Below are positions 38,752 to 49,147 of a stretch of DNA of 64,000 nucleotides, piece after piece; the first letter of the stretch is position 1; each line of letters begins with the position of its first letter. The stretch covers positions 1 through 64,000 of the forward strand of contig QJOU01000032.1 in NCBI GenBank assembly GCA_003265685.1. The letters run 5' to 3'. The notes beneath the pieces are model-generated. The model had not been told where the DNA came from. It saw only the letters and a program-made list of their open reading frames with translations, and did no database searches. The DNA is from Piscinibacter caeni (lineage in GTDB: Bacteria; Pseudomonadota; Gammaproteobacteria; Burkholderiales; Burkholderiaceae_C). The position numbers and the translations under genes are program-made.

Positions 38752-39270
38752 ATGCACCCTTCGCGATCCCTGACGCTCGCGGCGCTCGCCGGCGCGGCCC
38801 TGTGGCCGGCGCTGGCCGCCGCGCAGGCCAACACGGCCGTCTACCGCTGCCCGGGGCCGCCGGTGCTCTACACCGATTCGATCAGCGCGGCCGAGGCCAA
38901 GGAGAAGGGCTGCAAGCTGCTCGAGGGGGCTCCGGTCACGGTGATCCAGGGCACGCGGCCGCGCCAGGGTACGCCGGTGCCCACGGCCAGCGGCCCGCGC
39001 CCGGCCGATTCGAAGATCGACCCCGCCGCGCAACGTGCGCGCGACGGCGACGCCCGCCGCATCCTCGAGACCGAGCTGAAGAAGGAAGAGGACGCGCTGG
39101 CCGCGCTGCAGAAGGACTACAACAACGGCGAGCCCGAGCGCCGCGGCGACGAGCGCAACTACCAGAAGTACCTCGACCGCGTGGCCGAGATGAAGGCCGC
39201 GATCGCGCGCAAGGAAAGCGACGTCGCCGCGCTGCGGCGCGAACTTGCCAAGCTGCCGCCCGCCCCGTGA
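38752..39270 (+). CDS. Secreted DUF4124-like protein with C-terminal coiled coil
   Basis: A 172-residue protein with a cleavable signal peptide (cleavage after about residue 25, WPALAAAQA). A short cysteine-containing region follows (VYRCPGPPVLYTDS, later KGCKLLEG) that resembles DUF4124. The C-terminal half (about 95-170) is charged and heptad-like, so a coiled coil is likely. The function is unknown. It sits between glnA and ntrB, and its TGA overlaps the ntrB ATG (TGATG), a gene order seen in Burkholderiales. Confidence 0.8.
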   Translation: MHPSRSLTLAALAGAALWPALAAAQANTAVYRCPGPPVLYTDSISAAEAKEKGCKLLEGAPVTVIQGTRPRQGTPVPTASGPRPADSKIDPAAQRARDGDARRILETELKKEEDALAALQKDYNNGEPERRGDERNYQKYLDRVAEMKAAIARKESDVAALRRELAKLPPAP

Positions 39271-40382
39271 TGAAGCTGCCGGCGCTTCCCGCGGCGCTCG
39301 GCGGGTCGCGACCGGCCGACCCGGCCACCGCCTACGCCGCCTTCGACCACCTCGCCACCATGGTGGCCGTGGTCACGCCCGACGGGCGCTGCGTGTTCGC
39401 CAACGCCTCGTTCGAGAACGTGCTCGGCCTGTCGCGCCGCAGCGTGCAGCGCGGCCCGGTATTCCAGTGGTTCGTCGAGTCCGACATGCTGCGTGACACG
39501 GTCGCTGCGGTGGCGCGCAACGAGTTCTCGACCAGCCGGCTCGAGGCGCAGTTGCGCCGTCCCGGCCCGGCCGGCGGCGACGCGCTGCCGGTGCACGCGA
39601 TCATCAACCAGATGGACGGCACGCCGCACGTGCTCGTCGAGCTGGTCGAGATCGAGGCGCAGACGCGCCAGGACCGCGAGGAGCGGGCGCTCGGCCAGGC
39701 CCAGGCCACCAAGGAGCTGATCCGCAACCTCGCGCACGAGATCAAGAACCCGCTGGGCGGCATCCGCGGCGCGGCGCAGCTGCTCGAGATGGAAGGCCAC
39801 TCGCGCACGCTGACCGAGTACACGCAGGTCATCATCCACGAGGCCGACCGGCTGCAGGCGCTGGTCGACCGGCTGCTCGCGCCGCACCGCAAGCCGCACG
39901 TGGTGAGCGACGTGAACATCCACGAGGTCTGCGAGCGGGTGCGCTCGCTGATCCTGGCCGAGTTCCCGCGCGGGCTGGCGGTCGAGCGCGACTACGACGT
40001 CTCGATCCCCGATTTCCGCGGCGACCGCGAGCAGCTGATCCAGGCGGTGCTGAACATCGCCCACAACGCCGCGCAGGCGCTGGCCGAGCGCATGGCCGGC
40101 GGCGACGCGCGCATCACGCTGCGCACGCGCATCGCGCGCCAGGTGACGATCGGCAAGCAGCGCTATCGTCTGGCACTGGAATTGCATATCGAGGACAACG
40201 GTCCGGGCGTGCCAGAGTCGATTCGCGATCGCATCTTCTACCCGCTGGTCACGGGGCGCGAAGGCGGATCGGGCCTCGGGCTCACGCTGGCGCAGACCTT
40301 CGTGCAGCAACACCAGGGCACGATCGAATGCGAGAGCGAACCGGGCAGGACGGTGTTCAAGATCGTGATCCCACTTCCCTGA
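39270..40382 (+). CDS. glnL: Nitrogen regulation sensor histidine kinase NtrB (GlnL)
   Basis: A 370-residue cytoplasmic kinase/phosphatase that controls NtrC according to nitrogen status through PII. A PAS domain (about 22-130) is followed by HisKA with His156 in NLAHEIKNPLGG and a HATPase domain with N box NIAHNAAQAL, DNGPGVPESIRD and GGSGLGL. There are no TM segments, as expected for NtrB. Its start overlaps the preceding small gene and ntrC begins 49 bp after its stop. Confidence 0.96.
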   Translation: MKLPALPAALGGSRPADPATAYAAFDHLATMVAVVTPDGRCVFANASFENVLGLSRRSVQRGPVFQWFVESDMLRDTVAAVARNEFSTSRLEAQLRRPGPAGGDALPVHAIINQMDGTPHVLVELVEIEAQTRQDREERALGQAQATKELIRNLAHEIKNPLGGIRGAAQLLEMEGHSRTLTEYTQVIIHEADRLQALVDRLLAPHRKPHVVSDVNIHEVCERVRSLILAEFPRGLAVERDYDVSIPDFRGDREQLIQAVLNIAHNAAQALAERMAGGDARITLRTRIARQVTIGKQRYRLALELHIEDNGPGVPESIRDRIFYPLVTGREGGSGLGLTLAQTFVQQHQGTIECESEPGRTVFKIVIPLP

Positions 40383-40431
40383 GAGCGGCTGCGTCGCACG
40401 GGCCGGCGCATCGGGGATCATCCGCAGGCGC

Positions 40432-41922
<1,491 letters not shown>

Positions 41923-41945
41923 CGGCGGTGGGCCGGCACCGCATT

Positions 41946-41966
41946 GCCGCACCGCCACGGTGCGGC
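41946..41966. other. 9-bp hairpin downstream of ntrC
   Basis: GCCGCACCG-CCA-CGGTGCGGC, 24 bp after the ntrC stop, with no T run. It is a possible Rho-independent-like end of ntrBC or an mRNA-stabilising hairpin. A second hairpin (CCACTC-GAAT-GAGTGG) lies at 41999-42014. Confidence 0.5.
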
Positions 41967-42103
41967 GTCGCCGCACTCTTGTCCGGGGTCTTGTCCACCC
42001 ACTCGAATGAGTGGTGGGCTTCGCGCGATCCCCCCCTCCGTCACGTCGGTCGCAGTCGATATCGTCGCTGCCGAGATCAACGTGCACGACCAGGAGGACA
42101 TGA

Positions 42104-44521
42104 ATGGCGACGATCGTCGGCGACGACAACCCGAACTCGTACCAGGGGGGCAGCTTCGAGGACAGCCTCAGCGGCATGGGCGGGAACGACACCCTGGAGG
42201 GATTCGGGGGCAATGACACGCTCGACGGTGGAACCGGCAACGACGATCTGTGGGGCGGCACCGGCAACGACACGATCTACGGCGGCGATGGCAACGACCG
42301 GCTGATCGCCGACGTGGATGTGGTGGGCGCGGTCAACTACCTCGATGGAGGCGCCGACAACGACGAACTGCGCGGTGGCGCCGGGAACGACACCCTGATC
42401 GGCGGATCCGGCAACGACACCATCCACACCTACGATGGCGGGACCGACCTCGTGCAGTGCGGCGACGGCGACGATCTGGTGTCGCTCTTCGGCCCCGCGC
42501 AGGCGACCGTCCAGGGAGGCAGCGGCAACGACCGCTTCTTCATGAGCGGGATTCAGTACGCCTCGGTCGTGACCTTCACGGGCGGGACCGGCAGCGACAC
42601 CTACGTTGCCGACTACGAGCCCCCCAATCAGAACTGGAGCAGCAGCCTGCTGCGGGTGCAGGACTTCCAGGCCGGCGCCGGCGGCGACCGCATCGACCTG
42701 TCGACCATCCCGACGTACGGCCTGGTCGGGTCCGACGACCCGTTCGATCCCCGGCTGGGCTACCTTCGCCTCGTGCAGCAGGGCGCCGACACCGCGATCC
42801 AGGCCGACGCGGACGGACTGAACGGCAATACCTACGGGTGGCACACCGTGCTGCTCCTGAAGAACGTCGACGCGTCCGAGCTGACGCTGGCGGACAACTT
42901 CGTCAACGCCACCAACGTCACTGCCCTGACGGTGGTCCAGGACACGAGCGCGGCACCGACCGTCGCTGCGCCGATTGCCGACCTGACGGCGAGGCCCGGG
43001 GTCGCCATCAACTTCAAGGTTCCGAACGGCACCTTCGTCGATGCCAACGTCGGGGACCAGGTGCGCCTGAGCGCCACGCTCGCCAATGGCGATCCGCTGC
43101 CGAGCTGGCTCACCTTCAACAACTGGACCCAGATCTTCACGGGCACGCCGCCCGCCGGCACGCCGCTGGTTCCGCTGTCCATCCGCGTCACGGCCACGGA
43201 CGTTTCCGGGCGCAGCGTCAGCGACGTGTTCGCCATCACGCCGGCAAGCACGGGCAGCGATTCGCTGGTCGGCTCCTCGGGCAACGATGTCTACGACGGC
43301 CTCGCCGGCAACGACACGATCGACGGCGCCGGCGGCAACGACTCGCTGCTCGGCGGGAGCGGCGACGATCTGCTGCTGGGCAACGCCGGCAACGACACGC
43401 TGCTCGGCGGCAGCGGCAACGACCGCCTCGACGGCGGCACCGGGAACGACTCGCTGGTCGGCGGGGCGGGCAGCGACACCTACGTGGTCGACGCCGCCGG
43501 CGACGTGGTGAACGAGACCGGCACCCTGGCCAGCGAGATCGACACCGTGCTCAGCAGCGTCAGCCACACGCTCGGCGCCAACCTCGAACGCCTCACGCTC
43601 ACCGGCACGACGGCGACCAACGGCGCCGGCAACACACGGGCCAACACGCTGGTCGGCAACGACGCGGCCAACCGGCTCAGCGGCCTGGACGGCAACGACA
43701 CGCTGACCGGCGGGCTCGGCAACGACAGCCTGCTCGGCGGCAACGGCAACGACCTGCTGAACGGCGGTGCCGGCAACGATTCGATGACCGGCGGCCTCGG
43801 CAACGACACCTATGTGGTCGGCAGCGCAGGCGACGCGGTGGTCGAGGCGGCCGGCGGCGGCATCGACCTGGTGCAGTCGGCCATCACCTACCGGCTCGGT
43901 GCCGAGGTGGAGAACCTGACGCTGACCGGCGCCCTGGCCAGCAACGGCACCGGCAACGTGCTCGCCAACCGGCTGACCGGCAACGCGGCGGCCAACCTGC
44001 TCACCGGCGGGGCCGGCGACGACGTGATCAACGGCCAGGCCGGCAACGACCAGCTGGTCGGCGGCGTCGGCAGCGACACCTTGACCGGCGGGGCCGGCAA
44101 CGACCTGTTCGTCTTCAACAGCAAGGTCGGCACCGACCGCGTGAGCGACTTCAGCAGCGCGGACGACACCTTCCGCATCAGCATGGCGGGCATCAAGGTG
44201 GGCGACGGCGACCTGCTGGTCGAAGGCGGGGCGGTCGACGCGAACCCCGGCTTCGCGAAGGCCTCCGAGCTGGTGGTGTTCACCACCAACATCGCCGGCA
44301 GCATCGACGCCGCCAAGGCCGCGGCCACCATCGGCTCGGCCGGCAGCGCGTTCTCCGCCGGCGACACGCGGCTGTTCGTGGTCGACAACGGCACGCAGTC
44401 GGCGCTGTACCTGTTCACCTCGTCGGGGGCCGATGCCGCGGTCTCGGCCGCCGAGCTGACCCAGCTCGCGCTGGTCAGCGGCACGACGACCACGCTGTCG
44501 GACTACGTGTTCGTGGCCTGA
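42104..44521 (+). CDS. RTX (hemolysin-type calcium-binding repeat) protein with cadherin-like domain
   Basis: An 805-residue acidic protein built of GGxGxDxLxGG nonapeptides that form calcium-binding beta-rolls. Blocks lie at about 17-70, 85-110, 385-460, 520-575 and 625-670. Between the first and second halves (about 280-385) is a CADG/putative-Ig domain (FKVPNGTFVDANVGD, LPSWLTFNN). Two modules with the start NDTYVV/SDTYVV repeat with a period of about 110 residues. There is no N-terminal signal. The C-terminal region (NDLFVFN then DRVSDFSSADD) is typical of type I secretion substrates. AGGAGG sits 6 bp before the ATG. No enzyme domain is seen and no TolC/HlyB/HlyD genes are in the window. 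Confidence 0.9.
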   Translation: MATIVGDDNPNSYQGGSFEDSLSGMGGNDTLEGFGGNDTLDGGTGNDDLWGGTGNDTIYGGDGNDRLIADVDVVGAVNYLDGGADNDELRGGAGNDTLIGGSGNDTIHTYDGGTDLVQCGDGDDLVSLFGPAQATVQGGSGNDRFFMSGIQYASVVTFTGGTGSDTYVADYEPPNQNWSSSLLRVQDFQAGAGGDRIDLSTIPTYGLVGSDDPFDPRLGYLRLVQQGADTAIQADADGLNGNTYGWHTVLLLKNVDASELTLADNFVNATNVTALTVVQDTSAAPTVAAPIADLTARPGVAINFKVPNGTFVDANVGDQVRLSATLANGDPLPSWLTFNNWTQIFTGTPPAGTPLVPLSIRVTATDVSGRSVSDVFAITPASTGSDSLVGSSGNDVYDGLAGNDTIDGAGGNDSLLGGSGDDLLLGNAGNDTLLGGSGNDRLDGGTGNDSLVGGAGSDTYVVDAAGDVVNETGTLASEIDTVLSSVSHTLGANLERLTLTGTTATNGAGNTRANTLVGNDAANRLSGLDGNDTLTGGLGNDSLLGGNGNDLLNGGAGNDSMTGGLGNDTYVVGSAGDAVVEAAGGGIDLVQSAITYRLGAEVENLTLTGALASNGTGNVLANRLTGNAAANLLTGGAGDDVINGQAGNDQLVGGVGSDTLTGGAGNDLFVFNSKVGTDRVSDFSSADDTFRISMAGIKVGDGDLLVEGGAVDANPGFAKASELVVFTTNIAGSIDAAKAAATIGSAGSAFSAGDTRLFVVDNGTQSALYLFTSSGADAAVSAAELTQLALVSGTTTTLSDYVFVA

Positions 44522-44534
44522 GGCTGAGCGCCGC

Positions 44535-44554
44535 GAGGCGCCCTCGGGCGCCTC
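44535..44554. terminator. Hairpin between convergent RTX and xthA genes
   Basis: GAGGCGCC-CTCG-GGCGCCTC, a perfect 8-bp stem in the 31-bp gap between the two stop codons. There is no T tract, but its position suggests a two-way terminator. Confidence 0.6.
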
Positions 44555-45320
44555 AGCCGCTGATCTCGACCACCACCGGTGCGTGGTCGCTCGGCCGCTC
44601 GTTCTTGCGCGGCAGCTTGTCGATCGTGCAGGCGGCCACGCGTGGCTTGAGTGCCTCGCTGACCAGGATGTGGTCGATGCGCAGGCCCTGGTTCCTGCGG
44701 AACGCGAGGTTGCGGTAGTCCCACCAGCTCCAGCTCTTGGGCGGCTGCTCGAACAGCCGGAAGGCATCGTGCAGGCCGAGCGCGACGAGCTGGCGGAAAT
44801 GCTCGCGCTCCTCGGGCGTGCAGTGGATCTGGCCGGCCCAGGCCACCGGGTCGTAGACGTCGCGGTCCTCCGGCGCGATGTTGTAGTCGCCCAGCAGCAC
44901 CAGCTGCGGATGCTGCACCAGCTCGGCACGCACCCAGTCGCGCAGCGCCTCGAGCCAGCGCATCTTGTAGGCGAACTTGTCGGTGCCGGGCGCCTGGCCG
45001 TTGGGGAAGTAGCAGCCGACCACGCGCAATGCGCCGACGCTGCCGGCGATCACGCGCGCCTGCTCGTCGGCGAAGCCGGGGATGTTGCGCACCACCGCCT
45101 CGATCGGCGCGCGCGCCAGCAGCGCCACGCCGTTGTAGGTCTTCTGCCCGTACCACTGTGCCTGGTAGCCGGCCGCCTGCAGCTCGGCGGCCGGGAACTT
45201 GTCGTCGGTGAGCTTGGTTTCCTGCAGCGCGATGGCGTCCACCGGGTTGGCGGCCAGCCAGTCCAGCAGCTGCGGCAGGCGCACGGCGAGCGAGTTGACG
45301 TTCCAGGTGGCGAGTTTCAA
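44553..45320 (-). CDS. xthA: Exodeoxyribonuclease III
   Basis: A base-excision-repair AP endonuclease with 3'-5' exonuclease and 3'-phosphatase activities. The product has 255 residues. Catalytic signatures are TWNVNSLAVRL at the N-terminus (Asn), LQETKL (Glu34), the GDYNIAPED segment (Asp, Asn), LRIDHIL (Asp) and ERPSDHAPV (His). The start codon is TTG at 45320: no ATG is available and TTG-AAA-CTC begins the conserved MKLATWN-type sequence. AGGA lies 6 bp upstream. An A/T-rich patch at about 45327-45355 is unusual for this genome and is probably its promoter. Confidence 0.96.
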   Translation of the reverse strand: MKLATWNVNSLAVRLPQLLDWLAANPVDAIALQETKLTDDKFPAAELQAAGYQAQWYGQKTYNGVALLARAPIEAVVRNIPGFADEQARVIAGSVGALRVVGCYFPNGQAPGTDKFAYKMRWLEALRDWVRAELVQHPQLVLLGDYNIAPEDRDVYDPVAWAGQIHCTPEEREHFRQLVALGLHDAFRLFEQPPKSWSWWDYRNLAFRRNQGLRIDHILVSEALKPRVAACTIDKLPRKNERPSDHAPVVVEISG

Positions 45321-45617
45321 AGCGATCCTAACCTTTTGTTTTTATTGAGTTTTCTATCCCGGCATCGGGTGGATGCCCCCTGCACGGCCCCATGTCGTTC
45401 CGCTCCAGGCGACGACTCTCGCTGCGGCCCGTGAAGCGTGGCAGGCATCCTACAAGGAGCTGGCGACGATGGTCGTCACCGTTACTTTGGCGGGAGGGGC
45501 AGGCCGGGTCCGCCGCCGGCGGGGCAGGCCGACATCAGTGCTCCGTATGCACGTCGACCTGTCCACGGGGTCGCGCCCGCCGGCCGGGCGCCAATCCTGC
45601 CGCACCGGCATGCTGCG
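45321..45617. other. Non-coding stretch between xthA and the tandem usp gene
   Basis: No gene is supported in these 297 bp. The left end holds the A/T-rich presumed xthA promoter. The rest has open frames on the plus strand, but they continue antisense through the universal stress gene and have no recognisable product. Confidence 0.6.
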
Positions 45618-46523
45618 CTACCTTTCCCGCACCAGCAGCAGCGCAGTCCGGCAGCGCGAGGCCACGCGGGTCGCGACCGAGCCCATGAAGGTGTGCCGGG
45701 AAGCACCGAAGCCGAGTGACCCCATCGCCAGCAAGTCCAGCCTGCTCTTCGCCGCCTGCGCTGCGATGGCGTCGCCGGGCACCTGCCCGACCAGGCGCAC
45801 TTCGGCAGGCGTGATGCCGGCTCGGGCGAGCAGGTCATGGGCCGGCTTGAACACGTTCTCGAACGCGGCCCTCTGCATGGCCTCGACCTGTTCGGGCTTG
45901 ATGCCGGTCGGCACCTCGCGTTCGATCCAGCCCGGCACCGTGATCCTTGCCAGATCTGGAACGACATGGATCAGGCTCACCGAGGGCGATGCGCCGAAGA
46001 GGTCGCGGTGCCTGGCCACGAAGCGCGCGACGGCCGCGCCGTAGGGGCTGCCGTCCAGCGCAATGCCGACTTTCAGCGAATCCCGTTTGGGGATCGGCGC
46101 CCCGCGCAGGATGAGCAGCGGCTTGGTGCACGACACGGCCACGGTGCTGGCCACCGAGCCGAGCAGCAGCTTCTTCAGCCCCGTGTCGCCGTGCGAGCCC
46201 ATCACGATCAGGTCGGCCCGGTCGTTGGCGACGATCGACGCCAGGTCGTCCGCCACCGTACCGACGGCGTACCGTGTCGCGACATTCGCGCCTGCCCGCT
46301 CGAGTGCAGCCGCTGCGGCCTTCAGCGCCTTCTCCGCTTCGGCCGCGTAGTAAGACTGCACGATCTCCTTGCCCAAGGCCCGCGCAGCGCGCGCCGGCAC
46401 CCTGTACTGGAGGTTGACCAGTCCGACCTCGGTCGGGTTCTTCAGCAAGGTGGACCGCGACGCGACGAAGGCGACAGCGGCCTTGCTGTACTCGCTGGCA
46501 TCGACGGGCATCAGGATTCGCAT
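45618..46523 (-). CDS. Universal stress protein with two tandem Usp domains
   Basis: A 301-residue cytoplasmic protein with two Usp folds. Domain 1 (about 1-145) starts MRILMPVDASEYSKAA and carries the ATP-site motif VMGSHGDTGLKKLLLGSVAS. Domain 2 (about 155-300) starts LKVGIALDGSPYGAAVA and ends with AMGSLGFGASRHTFMGSVATRV, where SHG is replaced by SLG. Domain 1 probably binds ATP. A GGAGAG stretch lies just upstream of the ATG at 46523. It is the last gene of a minus-strand stress cluster. Confidence 0.93.
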   Translation of the reverse strand: MRILMPVDASEYSKAAVAFVASRSTLLKNPTEVGLVNLQYRVPARAARALGKEIVQSYYAAEAEKALKAAAAALERAGANVATRYAVGTVADDLASIVANDRADLIVMGSHGDTGLKKLLLGSVASTVAVSCTKPLLILRGAPIPKRDSLKVGIALDGSPYGAAVARFVARHRDLFGASPSVSLIHVVPDLARITVPGWIEREVPTGIKPEQVEAMQRAAFENVFKPAHDLLARAGITPAEVRLVGQVPGDAIAAQAAKSRLDLLAMGSLGFGASRHTFMGSVATRVASRCRTALLLVRER

Positions 46524-46589
46524 GAGGACTCTCCGGAGTGGTTCGACGCAATGCATCGTTCAGGCGGCCGCCGCAGGCAGCCGGTCGTG

Positions 46590-46800
46590 GCGGGCGGCCT
46601 CGACGAGGGGATGGCACCGGTGGCGGACCGACCGAGGAAGAGCGACTCCGTCGCCGTCAGGCCGTGCGAGCCGATGGCGATGCACTGGCTGCCGAGGTCC
46701 TGGGTCAGCCACGATCTCCTCGGCGGCTTCGCCCAAGCGTGCCGCCCGCGCCGAGCGGGCGTGGCGCCGGTCATGTCGCAGGGCGGTCGAGCCTGCGGGC
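46590..46800 (-). pseudogene. Frameshifted remnant of a universal stress protein
   Basis: The minus strand encodes a typical Usp C-terminal block, DLGSQCIAIGSHGLTATESL followed by FLGRSATGAIP, at about 46609-46700. Just upstream, in a different frame, it encodes ARAARLGEAAEEIVA, which is the helix that normally precedes that block. The two halves are joined only by a frameshift near 46702-46712, there is no start or complete N-terminal domain, and the final beta strand is missing. I read this as a decayed usp gene within the 318-bp gap between the tandem usp gene and the TerB-like gene. The ends are approximate. Confidence 0.6.
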
Positions 46801-46841
46801 GGACCGCCGGTTGCGCTGGGCAGAAGGCCGATGGAGTGATC

Positions 46842-47345
46842 TCAGCGAAGGCGGAGCCTGTGCCCAGCCTCGGCGGCGACGCCGCGCGGACGCACCTGGA
46901 AGTCCGTGCCGTACAGCATGGGTTCGAGCAGGGCATGGTCGTCGGGATGCAGGCCCCAGCGATCGATCGCGGCCAGCAGCACGAAGGACTCGCCGTCGTC
47001 GATCTGCCGGTCGGCGTGCACGACGGCCGAGCACAGGCGCAATACGAGACGCCGCATGGTGTCGTCATCGACCTCGTCGAGCATGCGGTCCAGCAGTTCG
47101 CTGGGGATGCAGCCCTCGTCACCGCAGCGGGCCGACCCCAGCAGGTCGGTGCACAGGTCGTTGATCACGCCGTGCCACTGGGGCCGGGTGAGGCCGAGCC
47201 GTTCCTGGGCACGGAGCGCCTCCAGCGCTGCCGTCTCGACCGCCTTGATGCGGCCGTTGGCAATCAGCGCAAGCGCGACGATCCGTGCAGCGGCCTCGGC
47301 ACTGTTGCGGGGGTAGTGGCGCAGCTGCGGAACTGGGGTTTTCAT
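46842..47345 (-). CDS. TerB-like helical protein
   Basis: A 167-residue soluble, mostly helical protein. The pattern ALALIANGRIKAVETAALEAL near 25-45, followed by a second acidic helix set (VVHADRQIDDGESFVLLAA near 107-125), resembles the TerB/tellurite-resistance fold, in which acidic residues bind metal. There is no partner ter gene nearby. It lies among universal stress genes on the minus strand. The C-terminal 20 residues look unconserved. The assignment to TerB rests on pattern only. Confidence 0.65.
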   Translation of the reverse strand: MKTPVPQLRHYPRNSAEAAARIVALALIANGRIKAVETAALEALRAQERLGLTRPQWHGVINDLCTDLLGSARCGDEGCIPSELLDRMLDEVDDDTMRRLVLRLCSAVVHADRQIDDGESFVLLAAIDRWGLHPDDHALLEPMLYGTDFQVRPRGVAAEAGHRLRLR

Positions 47346-47477
47346 GCGGATGCTCCGATCAGAGGGGGAACCAGGGCGCGGCCAGCAGCCCGAAGGAGGC
47401 GGCCGGCAGCGGCCATGCCATGGCGAAGAGTCGGTGGCGCAGGAGGCGGGGTACCCGTGGCAACGGACGGCGTGCGC

Positions 47478-47984
47478 TCACGATCCACCCACCCACAGCA
47501 AGGCCACGCCGGCGCCTACGCCGGCCGGAATGCCGACCCGTTTCAGTGCGCCTGCGGGGGGACCGCCGATCACCTCGACCGGGACCGAGCAGCGCTCAAG
47601 CAACTGACCGGTGAGCGAGTTCTCGACCGCGCGCACGAGTGCGCTCTTGCGCGCCGTGCCGATGACGATGCGGTCGCATTGCAAGCGGTGCGCAGCGTCG
47701 GCGATGCAGCGGGCCTTGTCGCCCACGTCCGTGTGAACGTGGTGCGGGACGCCGGCGGCTTCGAGCAACAGCCGCGCCTCGCCGAGCGCTTCGTCGGCAC
47801 GTTCGCGGTGGAAATCGGCGCGCAACTCCCGGCTGACGTGGCGTGCCACGTAGGCCGAGAAGGGTGGTTGCACATTGAGCAAGTGAACCATCCGCACGTC
47901 GCCGCGGCGGAACGCGTCGACCGCGTGCCGGACCGCGCGCAGCGCGTTGGGCGTTCCGTCGCAGGGCAGGAGAAGCACAGCCAT
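47478..47984 (-). CDS. Single-domain universal stress protein
   Basis: A 168-residue Usp-family protein. It begins MAVLLLPCDGTPNALRAVRHA, has the helix ARLLLEAAGVPHHVHTDVGD and the block DRIVIGTARKSALVRAVENSL, where the usual GSHG is GTAR. It ends with a short hydrophobic tail (GIPAGVGAGVALLWVGG) that could contact the membrane. I chose the ATG at 47984, preceded by GGGAG at 8 bp, over one nine codons upstream (48011) that lacks a ribosome site. The 132-bp gap to the TerB-like gene holds nothing I recognise. Confidence 0.85.
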   Translation of the reverse strand: MAVLLLPCDGTPNALRAVRHAVDAFRRGDVRMVHLLNVQPPFSAYVARHVSRELRADFHRERADEALGEARLLLEAAGVPHHVHTDVGDKARCIADAAHRLQCDRIVIGTARKSALVRAVENSLTGQLLERCSVPVEVIGGPPAGALKRVGIPAGVGAGVALLWVGGS

Positions 47985-48018
47985 GGGGAGGTCTCCCGGC
48001 AGGTTGGACATGGGGCGA

Positions 48019-48699
48019 TCAGTCGCTGCCGCTGCCGAAGCCGAACAGCGCCAGCAGGCTGACGAACAGGTTGTAGAGCGAGACGTACAGGCCGACCGTG
48101 GCCATCACGTAGTTGGTCTCGCCGCCGTGCACGATGCGGCTGGTCTCGAACAGGATCAGGCCGCCCATCAGCAGCACGAAGGCGGCCGACACGGTGAGCG
48201 ACAACGCGGGCAGGTCGAAGAACAGCGCCCCCAGCCCCGCGAGGAAGGCCACGACGATGCCGGCCATCAGGAACCCGCCCATGACGCTGAAGTCCTTGCG
48301 GGTGACCAGCGCGTAGGCCGACAGCGCGACGAAGATCGCCGCCGTGCCGCCCATGGCCATCGTCACCACCTGATGGCCGTTCGACATCGCCAGGTGCTGG
48401 CCGAGGATCGGGCCCAGGGTGTAGCCCATGAAACCGGTCAGGCCGAACACCGACAGCACGCCCCAGCCGCTGTGGCGCAGCCTGGCGGTCAGGAGCAGCA
48501 GGCCGAAGAAGCCGGCCAGTGTCAGCAGCAGGCCGGGGTGCGGCAGCGCGAGGGCCGCGCTGGCCGCGGCGGTCGCGGCGCTGAAGAGCAGCGTCAGCGA
48601 CAACAGGCCGTAGGTATTGCGCAGCACCCGATGGGTGCTGATCAGGCTCGGCGTGTCTTGGCGGGAGACCGCCAAGGTCTGGAGATTCTCGGTGCTCAT
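48019..48699 (-). CDS. Bax inhibitor-1 (YccA/YbhL) family membrane protein
   Basis: A 226-residue inner-membrane protein with seven hydrophobic segments. BI-1 family marks are THRVLRNTYGLLSLTLLFSA at about 22-41, FGLTGFMGYTLGPIL near 84-98 and the FETSRIVHGGETNYVMATVGLY segment near 183-204, which carries the conserved acidic and histidine residues. Bacterial members have been linked to calcium leak and FtsH regulation. GGAGG lies 6 bp before the ATG. It is followed on the same strand by the single-domain usp gene and preceded by the hibernation factor, a consistent stress cluster. Confidence 0.93.
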   Translation of the reverse strand: MSTENLQTLAVSRQDTPSLISTHRVLRNTYGLLSLTLLFSAATAAASAALALPHPGLLLTLAGFFGLLLLTARLRHSGWGVLSVFGLTGFMGYTLGPILGQHLAMSNGHQVVTMAMGGTAAIFVALSAYALVTRKDFSVMGGFLMAGIVVAFLAGLGALFFDLPALSLTVSAAFVLLMGGLILFETSRIVHGGETNYVMATVGLYVSLYNLFVSLLALFGFGSGSD

Positions 48700-48710
48700 G
48701 CAGTGCCTCC

Positions 48711-49076
48711 TCACGCGCGGTCGGAGCGCGGGGGCTCGCCGCGGTCGCGGCCCGGTCGCGCGGGGTCGCGGACCGGGTGGGTGCGATCGATGCGCTTGAC
48801 GACGACCCGGCCGACGCGATCGGCAGCACGGTCGATCACGGTGTACAGGTCGGCGCCGACGTCCCTGATCACGGCGACCGGAACGTCGGTCAGGTGGACC
48901 TGGATGCTGCAGTACTTGTCGGCCCCGCCGCGCGGGCCGTTCTCGTCGCCGACGCGGACCGCGACCCGCCGGATGCGGTCGCTGTGGCGCGTCAGTACGA
49001 AGCCCAGCCGGCGTCGCACGTGCTCGGCCAATGCCGGCGTCACCGTGAACCCTTGACCGTGGATGTCGACAATCAC
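48711..49076 (-). CDS. Ribosome hibernation-promoting factor/RaiA family protein
   Basis: A 121-residue protein with the beta-alpha-beta-beta-beta-alpha pattern of the HPF/S30AE N-terminal domain: VDIHGQGFTVTPALAEHV, then YCSIQVHL and LYTVIDRAADRVGRVV. It lacks the long-HPF C-terminal dimerisation domain and has a basic/acidic tail (DPARPGRDRGEPP). It probably binds the 30S subunit in stress or stationary phase. It is divergent from nhaR. Confidence 0.85.
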   Translation of the reverse strand: MIVDIHGQGFTVTPALAEHVRRRLGFVLTRHSDRIRRVAVRVGDENGPRGGADKYCSIQVHLTDVPVAVIRDVGADLYTVIDRAADRVGRVVVKRIDRTHPVRDPARPGRDRGEPPRSDRA

Positions 49077-49147
49077 CTTGCGCCTCCCGCTTCGCCGTCC
49101 GTGGCGACAGGGAAGAATCTAGGGCCAGGCAATGTCCGTGAAAATCA

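Noticed and set aside
42077-44929. Open frame of 950 codons opposite the RTX gene, and the RTX repeats as a possible tandem DNA or CRISPR-like array
   Set aside because: The periodicity is explained by coding of GGxGxD nonapeptides. The repeat units are degenerate at DNA level and lie within one frame with a good ribosome site.
45373-46044. 223-codon plus-strand frame starting in the xthA-usp gap
   Set aside because: Most of it is antisense to the universal stress gene and its product has no recognisable feature.
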